A DNA stretch of 5,742 nucleotides, from contig DOJA01000359.1 of the NCBI GenBank assembly GCA_003511945.1, positions 1-5,742 on the forward strand, read 5' to 3'. Positions 1 to 5,742 of this stretch are shown one piece after another. Under the pieces are notes generated by a model, which saw only the letters and a list, made by a program, of their open reading frames with translations, had not been told where the DNA came from and ran no database searches. The position numbers and the translations under genes are program-made. Every line of letters begins with the position of its first letter. The first letter of the stretch is position 1. Origin of the DNA: Phycisphaerales bacterium (GTDB taxonomy: Bacteria > Planctomycetota > Phycisphaerae > Phycisphaerales > UBA1924).

Positions 1-31
1 GGGGGGTCTATCGGGGGGGTCTATCGGGGGG
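1..31. repeat. Tandem 13-base G-tract repeat overlapping the end of the TPR gene
   Basis: Three G runs (positions 1-6, 13-19 and 26-31) are separated by two identical TCTATC spacers (7-12 and 20-25), giving two copies of a 13-base unit. On the coding (minus) strand the unit reads GATAGA followed by a C run. The TAG stop of the TPR gene (21-23) lies inside the gene-proximal copy, so the repeat covers the last two codons, the stop and the first downstream bases. The array is cut by the window edge, so its copy number is unknown. The G-rich strand is the transcription template and could fold into a G-quadruplex, but that is inference. An assembly artefact at a contig end is also possible. Confidence 0.8.
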
Positions 32-3000
32 CGCCGGCGGTGAGGCGCTGGCGGGCGTCGCTCACGCGCTGCCTGGCGGTCTCTGTGGGTGGGCGGCGCT
101 GGGCGAGGCGGTCGAAGCGGTCCATGAGGAGCCGCATCTCGCCCGCGACGCTGGAGTCCGGGAGGCGCGGGGTCAGCGCGGCGATGAGCCCGGCGACGAG
201 GTCGCTGTTCTCCGGCGCCAGCGAGATGGCGTCGCGGTACACGGGCTCGGCGTCGGCGGCGAGCCCGGCGACGAGGAGCGCGTGGCCCAGGGTGTCGAGG
301 AAGTTGGCCTGCATGGCGCCGTCGGCGCCCTGTTCGCGGACGAGGGCCAGCGCGCTGCGGCTCATCTCGATGGCTTCGCCGCTCTCGGGGCGGGTGCGGC
401 TGAGGAGGTAGGCGAGGTTGTTCATGATGACGGGCTGGTTGGGATCGGCCTTGAGGATGGCGCGGTACTGGGCCTCGGCTGCCGGGAGGTCTCCCAGCTG
501 GTCGTGGGCGGTGGCCAGGACCCGGGCGGCGGCGACGCTCCGCGCAGGGTCGCCCTGGAGCGGGGTGAGCACTTCGATGGCCTTGCGGTAGTCACCCTCC
601 GCGCGGGTGACGACGGCGAGGTCGAACCACGCCTTGCCCAGTTCCAGGCGGCTGTCGGGGTCGGAGATGTTCACGAAGGCGGCGCTGTCGTCCAGCCAGG
701 CGCGGGCCTTGTCGGCGTCGCGGACCAGGGGGCGGGACGCGACGAGGTAGGCGATGCCCCACGCGGCGGGCCTGGCGGCGCCGCCCTTGAGCAGGGCGCG
801 GGCGTCGTCCACGCGGCCGAGTGAAGTGAGCACGGAGGCGTAGAGCGAGAGCGGGGCGGGGTCGCGCTCGCCCAGCTGGGCGATGGCGGCCTTGTGGGGA
901 TCCAGGTGGCGGGCGGCGTCGGCGGGTTGCCCGGCGCTCGCGTAGAGGCGCCCGAGGGTGAGGTCGGCGTCGAGCGGGTTGAGGTGGGCGAGGTCGCGCC
1001 AGGCGCGGGCGGCGGCGATGGCCTCGGCCTGTTCGCCCGCGGCGTCGAGGGCGCGGGTGGCGAGCTCGGCCGAGCGGGGGTCGGCGGGGAGGACGCGCAG
1101 CGCGACGCGGGCAGCGCTGACGGCCTCGGCCGGCTGCTGGGCCTCAAACAGCGTGGCAACGAGGGTCTGCCACGCCGGGAAGTAGGTCGCGTGGGCGCTC
1201 GTGATGGCGCGGAGGCGCTCGATGTAGGGCGCCAGGTCGGCGCCGCCCCGGGAGGCAGGGGCGGGGCGTTCGCGGTTGGCCTGCACGAGGGCGATGGCGG
1301 CTGGATCGAGCCCGGGGGCTTCCTCGCCGGGGCGGACGCGCCCCTCGGCGGCCTGCTCGAAGAGGGTCTTGAGCTGGCGGAGCGGCTCGCTGGACGGGTG
1401 CGCGGCCAGAGCACGATTGAGAGTTTCGGCGGCGCGCTGCTCGTCGTTCTGTCGCACGAAGAAGCGGGTAAGTTCGGCCCACAGCGCCGGGTCGCTCGCG
1501 GACTCGGCGGCCTTGGTCAAGCGGCGCTCGGCGTCGAGGACGCGCCCGTGGCGCTCGTCGAAGGCGGCGCGGACCATCTCGCTCTCGGCGGGGGTCAGTC
1601 GCTTGGTCAGGGTGTCGAGCAGGGCGGCGGCCCGGGGCTCGTCGCCGGCGAAGGCGAAGAAGTCGGCGGCCTGCATCAGGGTGTTGCTGCCGGGCTCCGG
1701 CGCGGCGAGGAGGGCCTCGTATTCGCCCCGGGCTTCGGTGGCGCGGCCGCGCATGACGAGGAACTCGGCGAGCTGGAGCCGGTCGCCCTCGGCGCCCTTG
1801 GCGGCCATGGCGCGGAGGTCGCGTTCGGCCTCGGGCCACATGGCCTGGAAGACCGACTGCTGCATGCGCTGACGCCGCAGGTCGTCGGGGATGTCGGTGA
1901 AGCGGTGGAACTCGGTGAGGCGGCGCCGGGCGGCGTCGGTCTCGCCCTGGCTCTGGAGGAGGGAGATGAGGGTGGGATAGAGGGCGACCTGGTCGGGGCC
2001 GGCGTCGATGGAGCGCCCGAGACTGTCGATCGCGGCGCCCGGGTCGTTGAGGACGGTGTTGGCGTCGCCGTTGAGGGCGAGGGCGGCGGCGTTGGTGGGT
2101 TCGTCGCGGAGCAGGTCCCCCAGGAGGCGGGCGGCCTCGGCGGCGGTGGCCGGGGTGCGCTCGAAGGTCAGCAGACGCCGGGACTCGTACAGGCGCCACG
2201 CGGTGGAGCGCTCCCCCGCGAGCCCCTTCACGCGGTCGAGGGCGGGCTGGATGTTCTCGCGCGACGACCAGACGCGGTCGCTGTTCAGGAGGTCCATCTG
2301 GACCTGAAGGTCGCCCGGGTGCTCGGCGGCAAGGGCGACGAGCATGCTGACGCTCTCGGGGTCGCCCACGCGGTTGAGGAAGACGGCCAGGGCGCGCTGG
2401 TAGCCGAGCCGTTCCCCGGGCGGCGCCGCCTCGATGGCCTTGCGGAGCAGGGCGGCGCCCTCGACGGTGCGTCCCGCGGCGGCGGCGGCCATCGCGCGCG
2501 CGAAGGCGAGGTCGGCGTTCAGCGGGCCGGCGGCGCCGGCCTTGTCGATCCGGTCAACGAGGTCGGGGGCGTTGATGCGCTGCGCCAGGCGGAGCGCGTC
2601 GGCCAGGGCCGAGGGGGAGACGGGGCCGGAGTCGAGCAGGCGCTCGATGGCGCGCCGGGCGGAGTCGTTGTCGCCTGTGGCGGCCTCGACGCGGGCGCGG
2701 AGGGTTCGGATCTCCGACTGGTCAACCTTTTCGTTCTCGAGTTGGCCCAGCAGGGCGCGGACGGCGAGGGTGTTCTCGGGGCCGGCGCGCCCGGCTTCGA
2801 TCAGCGCAACGCCCGTGCGGGCCAGACTCTGGACGGCGCTCAGGCGGTTGGGGAAGTAGCGGGCGGTGTCCTGGGCGAGGGCGAACGCCTGGACGGTGTC
2901 GCCGATGGAGGTGGCGGACTCGATGGCGGCGAGGCGGACCTCCAGCCAGCGGGGCTCGCTCTGGATGGCGCGCTTGTAGCGCTCGAGGGCGGCGGCGTGC

Positions 3001-4217
3001 TCGCCGCTGGCGGCGCGGACCTGGCCCTCGGCGAAGTCGACCAGTTCGTCGCTGAGGGACTCCGGGGCGATCAGGGCGAGGGCCTTGCGGGCCTCTTCAC
3101 GCTGGCCCCGGCGGAGGGCGGCGCCGGCGTCCAGCCAGGCGAGCCAGGCGGTGGCGGTGCGGGATGAGCGGGCGCGCAGGACGGCCACGGGGTCGGAGGT
3201 GGGGGTGGAGGTGGAAGAGTCGGTGGCGGGCTTGACGGAGTCCAGGACGGCGGCGAGCCCCAGAGCGTCGTCGGAGGCGCTCTCGGGCGGGGTCACCAGC
3301 GGGCGGAGGAGCGTGCGGGCCTCTTCGAGCTGGCCGGTCTTCCAGAGCCGTTCGGCCTTGATGCGGGTGGCGAGCAGGCGCCGGTCTTCCAGGGCGATCT
3401 GCGCTTCGAGGATCGCGTCGGACTCGGAAAAGAGCCCGAGCACATCGAGATACCTGAGCACCATCGGCAGTGCTTCGGGGGTGGCGATGGTCTGGCCGGC
3501 GGCCTCGCGGGCGATGGTGCGGGCGGCCTCGTTGTCCCCCTGGACCAGGGCTACGCGGGAGCGGAGGAGGGTCATCTCGGCGCGGTCGGGGTGGGCCAGG
3601 GAGACGCCCTCGACATAGGACTTGAGTTCCTCGGGCGAGCGCCCCAGCCGGTTCATCAGGAAGATCACCGCCTCGTGGGCGCGGACATCGCCGGGGGTCT
3701 TCTCGGCAAGGGTGCGGGCGGCGGTCAGGGCCTGCTCGGAGCGCCCGAGCTGCTGGAGGGCGGCGATGCGGACGCGCAGGGCCTCAGCGTTCGCGGGGTC
3801 GATCACCAGCAGGCGGTCGGCGGTGTCCAGCGCCTCGGTGACGAACCCGACGCGGATGTAGAGGTCGAGCAGGAGCTTCAGGGGCCTCGCGTCGCCCGGC
3901 GAGAGTTCGACCGCGGGGCGGAGGAAGTTGATGGCGCTGAGGAGGTGGCGCCCGTTCTCGAGCGGGACGCGCCAGCGGCAGTCGCCCAGGGCGTAGAGCA
4001 CCTTGGGGTCGGTCTTGTCGCGGGAGGCGAAGTAGTTCAGCGTGCGCATCGCCTCCTCGTGCTTGCCGGCCTCGTAGAGCCGCAGCCCCTCGGTGCGCGA
4101 GACGGCCATCTGGCGGGAGCGCTGGGCGCCGCGGATCCACCACGCGCCGCCGGCGACAAGGGCCAGGGCGAGGAGCGCGGCGGCGAGGATCAGGAAGCGC
4201 CTGGTCTGCGTGTTCAT
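21..4217 (-). CDS. Giant membrane-anchored TPR-repeat protein, probably for exopolysaccharide assembly or export
   Basis: This 1398-residue protein starts with a short basic tail (MNTQTRR) and one hydrophobic segment at about residues 8-27. It has no lipobox cysteine, so an inner-membrane anchor or uncleaved signal with the bulk in the periplasm is likely. The rest is alpha-solenoid with TPR-like units recognisable by A/G/L spacing and a proline at the unit end. Clear examples are about 37-70, 110-143, 144-177, 394-427, 710-775, 1229-1261 and 1302-1337. Two low-complexity linkers interrupt it: Ser/Thr/Pro-rich at about 326-342 and Pro/Gly/Arg-rich at about 955-995. The last block carries NNLAYLL (1266-1272) and DTLGHAL (1308-1314), resembling the C-terminal repeats of large TPR proteins in PEP-CTERM/exosortase exopolysaccharide loci. 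No catalytic motif or beta-barrel end is seen. The ATG is supported by a GAGG 8 bases upstream and by the membrane segment directly after it. The TPR class is certain; the polysaccharide role rests on the neighbour. Confidence 0.9.
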   Translation of the reverse strand: MNTQTRRFLILAAALLALALVAGGAWWIRGAQRSRQMAVSRTEGLRLYEAGKHEEAMRTLNYFASRDKTDPKVLYALGDCRWRVPLENGRHLLSAINFLRPAVELSPGDARPLKLLLDLYIRVGFVTEALDTADRLLVIDPANAEALRVRIAALQQLGRSEQALTAARTLAEKTPGDVRAHEAVIFLMNRLGRSPEELKSYVEGVSLAHPDRAEMTLLRSRVALVQGDNEAARTIAREAAGQTIATPEALPMVLRYLDVLGLFSESDAILEAQIALEDRRLLATRIKAERLWKTGQLEEARTLLRPLVTPPESASDDALGLAAVLDSVKPATDSSTSTPTSDPVAVLRARSSRTATAWLAWLDAGAALRRGQREEARKALALIAPESLSDELVDFAEGQVRAASGEHAAALERYKRAIQSEPRWLEVRLAAIESATSIGDTVQAFALAQDTARYFPNRLSAVQSLARTGVALIEAGRAGPENTLAVRALLGQLENEKVDQSEIRTLRARVEAATGDNDSARRAIERLLDSGPVSPSALADALRLAQRINAPDLVDRIDKAGAAGPLNADLAFARAMAAAAAGRTVEGAALLRKAIEAAPPGERLGYQRALAVFLNRVGDPESVSMLVALAAEHPGDLQVQMDLLNSDRVWSSRENIQPALDRVKGLAGERSTAWRLYESRRLLTFERTPATAAEAARLLGDLLRDEPTNAAALALNGDANTVLNDPGAAIDSLGRSIDAGPDQVALYPTLISLLQSQGETDAARRRLTEFHRFTDIPDDLRRQRMQQSVFQAMWPEAERDLRAMAAKGAEGDRLQLAEFLVMRGRATEARGEYEALLAAPEPGSNTLMQAADFFAFAGDEPRAAALLDTLTKRLTPAESEMVRAAFDERHGRVLDAERRLTKAAESASDPALWAELTRFFVRQNDEQRAAETLNRALAAHPSSEPLRQLKTLFEQAAEGRVRPGEEAPGLDPAAIALVQANRERPAPASRGGADLAPYIERLRAITSAHATYFPAWQTLVATLFEAQQPAEAVSAARVALRVLPADPRSAELATRALDAAGEQAEAIAAARAWRDLAHLNPLDADLTLGRLYASAGQPADAARHLDPHKAAIAQLGERDPAPLSLYASVLTSLGRVDDARALLKGGAARPAAWGIAYLVASRPLVRDADKARAWLDDSAAFVNISDPDSRLELGKAWFDLAVVTRAEGDYRKAIEVLTPLQGDPARSVAAARVLATAHDQLGDLPAAEAQYRAILKADPNQPVIMNNLAYLLSRTRPESGEAIEMSRSALALVREQGADGAMQANFLDTLGHALLVAGLAADAEPVYRDAISLAPENSDLVAGLIAALTPRLPDSSVAGEMRLLMDRFDRLAQRRPPTETARQRVSDARQRLTAGAPR

Positions 4218-4225
4218 GGTGTGGG

Positions 4226-4229
4226 CCTC
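4226..4229 (-). promoter_or_regulatory. Shine-Dalgarno site of the TPR gene, overlapping the upstream stop codon
   Basis: On the minus strand GAGG lies 8 bases before the ATG at 4215-4217. Its first two bases are the last two of the TGA stop of the sugar transferase gene (4228-4230). A ribosome ending the first gene therefore sits on the start site of the second, which suggests translational coupling. This site also supports the chosen ATG. Confidence 0.6.
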
Positions 4230-5673
4230 AGCCGGTCAGCACATGCTTGATGGTTCGGTAAATGATCCACAGGTCCAGCCCCCAGGACTCGTGCTGGACA
4301 TATTCGAGGTCGTAGCGGATCCATTCCTGGAAGTCGGTCTCGGGCGCGCGGGTGCGCCGGATCTGCCAGAGCCCGGTGACGCCAGGGCGGACGCTCAGAC
4401 GGGCCTCGCGCCACGCGGGGCAGAACTGGTTCTCCTTGTCGGGGCTGGGGCGCGGGCCGACGACGCTCATGTGCCCGAGCAGCACATTGATGAACTGGGG
4501 CAGCTCGTCGATCTGGAAGCGCCGGAGCCACTTGCCGCAGCGGAGGAGACGGGGGTCGTCCTTGATGAAGAACTGGGGGCCGTCGGCCTGGTTCTGCGCC
4601 ATGAGGGTCGCCTTGATCTTCTCGGCGTCCTTGCGCATGGTGCGGAACTTGAGGCAGGGGAACTCGCGTCCGGCGAGGGTCTGGCGCCGGTGGGCGAAGA
4701 ACGGGGGCCAGCCATCCTCCAGGACGATCAGCGCGATGGCCAGCGGGTAGATCGGCAGGGTGAAGCCCAGGACGAGAAGACTGAAGGCGATATCGAAGGC
4801 GCGCTTGGTGACGCGCCGGATCCGCCGCCCCCGGAAAGAGGGAATCAGGAACGGCCAGTCGGGCTGGCGGACATTCTCCCAGTCGACGGGGGTGACCAGG
4901 GCGCGGGCCTCCGGGCGGTCGGGCACGGCGGCGGGGCCGACGACGACCTCACCCGCGTCCAGTGCTCGACCCGCGCCGATCCACACGGGGGGGACGAAGC
5001 GGGCGCCGGCGCTGACTTCGGTGGTCTCGTGGAGCCAGACGCCGGGCTGGAACTCGTAGACGCCTTCGAGCACGGTGGTCTGGCGCCGGAACGACTCCAG
5101 CAAGGCCCAGAGCGCCCCGTTCTCGGCGCGGACGGAGCCGGAACGGAACAGGCGGCCGCGGACTCGGGCGGGGACGATCTGCTCGTCGCCGACGAGTCGT
5201 CGGATCTCGCGCCAACCCTCCCGGAGCGACGGGGCGGCGGCCCAGGCGGCGGCGGCGCGGGGGTCGGGGGTGACGAACGCGCGTCCCGTCGCGCGGGTGC
5301 GGGCGCGGTACTCGCGGTTGATCTTCAGGAACCGGCCGGCCTCATCGGCGACGACTTCTTCGCGGTACTCGGCGGGCTCGAGGTCCACGATGCGGAGCCG
5401 GACGACGCGGGGCGCCAGCCAGGACATCGTGCGCCGGAGGTCCTTCGGCTCGAAGAAGGCGAAGGAGCCGGGTTCGACGAGGAGGAAGAGCGACGGCCCG
5501 CGGGGGTCGAGCGCGCCGGAGCCGCGTCGGACGACATGCACAGCCCGGGCCGCCCAGAAGCGGTCGTAGAGCGCGTCGAGGTCCTGTCCCCACCACCGGC
5601 GGAGGCCCGCGGGGCGCGACTGGGGGGTCGGGGGGGCGGTGCGTCCCCTGGGCTCGACCACGCGGGCTACCAC
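4228..5673 (-). CDS. Polyprenyl-phosphate sugar-1-phosphate transferase with soluble N-terminal hexapeptide-repeat domain
   Basis: This enzyme likely transfers a sugar 1-phosphate from a nucleotide sugar to undecaprenyl phosphate at the inner membrane, the first step of exopolysaccharide or glycan repeat-unit synthesis. The catalytic domain is residues ~286-481: KRAFDI (290-295), a hydrophobic segment with prolines (296-318, P307 and P310) matching the re-entrant helix of PglC-like enzymes, DGWPPFF (320-326), KFRTM (342-346), IDELPQ (388-393, with D389-E390 the expected catalytic dyad), GPRPS (406-410) and RPGVTGLWQI (429-438). No key motif is missing. The N-terminal ~280 residues lack the 4-5 membrane helices of WcaJ/WbaP-type proteins. 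They contain a basic Pro-rich tail (1-28), an alpha/beta-like region (about 31-200) and a six-residue hydrophobic periodicity (202-250) typical of a left-handed beta-helix. The sugar cannot be told. The start is GTG at 5671-5673, overlapping the upstream stop. It has no strong ribosome site, and a GTG four codons later is possible. Membership in the sugar transferase family is firm. Confidence 0.93.
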   Translation of the reverse strand: MVARVVEPRGRTAPPTPQSRPAGLRRWWGQDLDALYDRFWAARAVHVVRRGSGALDPRGPSLFLLVEPGSFAFFEPKDLRRTMSWLAPRVVRLRIVDLEPAEYREEVVADEAGRFLKINREYRARTRATGRAFVTPDPRAAAAWAAAPSLREGWREIRRLVGDEQIVPARVRGRLFRSGSVRAENGALWALLESFRRQTTVLEGVYEFQPGVWLHETTEVSAGARFVPPVWIGAGRALDAGEVVVGPAAVPDRPEARALVTPVDWENVRQPDWPFLIPSFRGRRIRRVTKRAFDIAFSLLVLGFTLPIYPLAIALIVLEDGWPPFFAHRRQTLAGREFPCLKFRTMRKDAEKIKATLMAQNQADGPQFFIKDDPRLLRCGKWLRRFQIDELPQFINVLLGHMSVVGPRPSPDKENQFCPAWREARLSVRPGVTGLWQIRRTRAPETDFQEWIRYDLEYVQHESWGLDLWIIYRTIKHVLTG

Positions 5674-5742
5674 GACTCGCCCGTGGTGGCCTTCTTGCTC
5701 AGCGCCGGCTCGCTCGCGGGCTCGGAACCGGGGGCGCCGGGG
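5667..5742 (-). CDS. C-terminal end of an unidentified upstream gene (partial)
   Basis: One minus-strand frame is open from the window edge to a TAG at 5667-5669, giving a 24-residue C-terminus. It runs from a Pro/Ala/Ser/Glu-rich stretch (PGAPGSEPASEP) to ALSKKATTGESW. The composition looks like a flexible protein tail rather than the Arg-rich shadow frames seen elsewhere here. The stop overlaps the GTG start of the sugar transferase by 7 bases, as expected for a co-transcribed neighbour. Another frame, in phase with the sugar transferase, is also open to the edge, so this call is tentative. The function cannot be inferred from so short a tail. Confidence 0.5.
   Translation of the reverse strand, partial: PGAPGSEPASEPALSKKATTGESW

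Noticed and set aside
1..20. Rho-independent terminator after the TPR gene
   Set aside because: No inverted repeat or T run is visible; only the G-tract direct repeat is present and the window ends too soon.
1..31. CRISPR array
   Set aside because: The unit is 13 bases, directly tandem and homopolymer-rich, without unique spacers or cas genes nearby.
1144..2199. Minus-strand 351-codon frame inside the TPR gene
   Set aside because: Arg/Pro/Ala/His-rich translation typical of an out-of-phase frame in high-GC DNA; fully contained in the TPR gene.
894..3167. Long plus-strand open frame (757 codons) opposite the TPR gene
   Set aside because: Its translation is Gly/Ala/Val/Glu-rich with no domain pattern. 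It is the antisense of a high-GC gene, where stops are rare. The minus-strand frame has clear TPR periodicity.
4137..4217. Lipoprotein signal for the TPR protein
   Set aside because: The N-terminal hydrophobic segment is followed by AGGAWWIRG with no cysteine, so there is no lipobox despite the resemblance to TPR lipoproteins of exosortase loci.
3591..4250. Plus-strand 219-codon frame across the junction of the two genes
   Set aside because: Gly/Ala/Glu/Val-rich with no recognisable motif, and antisense to the N-terminal membrane segment and first TPRs.
5425..5427. Internal ATG (codon 83, MSWLAP) as the sugar transferase start
   Set aside because: It would cut off conserved-looking alpha/beta sequence before it (for example SLFLLVEPGSFAFFEPKDL), and no ribosome site argues for it.

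Overview
This is a very GC-rich window (about 70% G+C by eye), coding almost end to end on the minus strand. Read 5'->3' on that strand it holds three tightly packed genes: the last 24 codons of an unidentified protein (cut by the window's right edge), a complete sugar transferase (undecaprenyl-phosphate glycosyl-1-phosphate transferase type, 481 aa), and a very large membrane-anchored tetratricopeptide-repeat (TPR) protein (1398 aa). The first junction is a 7-base overlap and the second a 10-base gap, so all three are probably co-transcribed from a promoter outside the window. No RNA gene, transposon, CRISPR array or prophage gene is visible. The plus strand carries only shadow frames.

The sugar transferase supplies the biochemical theme. 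Its C-terminal 195 residues carry the full motif set of the monotopic phosphoglycosyl transferases that load the first sugar of an exopolysaccharide, capsule or glycan repeat unit onto a polyprenyl phosphate. Its N-terminal 280 residues are not the usual bundle of membrane helices. They look soluble and end in a hexapeptide-type left-handed beta-helix segment. The TPR protein has one N-terminal membrane segment and then a long alpha-solenoid. Proteins of this kind next to polysaccharide initiation genes often act in polymer assembly or export, and the closest named theme is the large TPR proteins of PEP-CTERM/exosortase-type exopolysaccharide loci. The likely reading is part of an envelope or exopolysaccharide biosynthesis operon.

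The organism cannot be fixed from two genes. High G+C, Arg/Ala-rich proteins, the giant TPR protein and the unusual sugar transferase N-terminus would suit a planctomycete-like bacterium (for example Phycisphaerae). Other high-GC Gram-negative lineages such as Myxococcota are not excluded.

The left edge carries a small curiosity: two copies of a 13-base, G-tract-rich unit, with the stop codon of the TPR gene inside one copy. No canonical undescribed system is evident. The best candidates for a second look are the soluble N-terminal domain of the sugar transferase, its coupling to the giant TPR protein, and the G-tract repeat at the end of the TPR gene.
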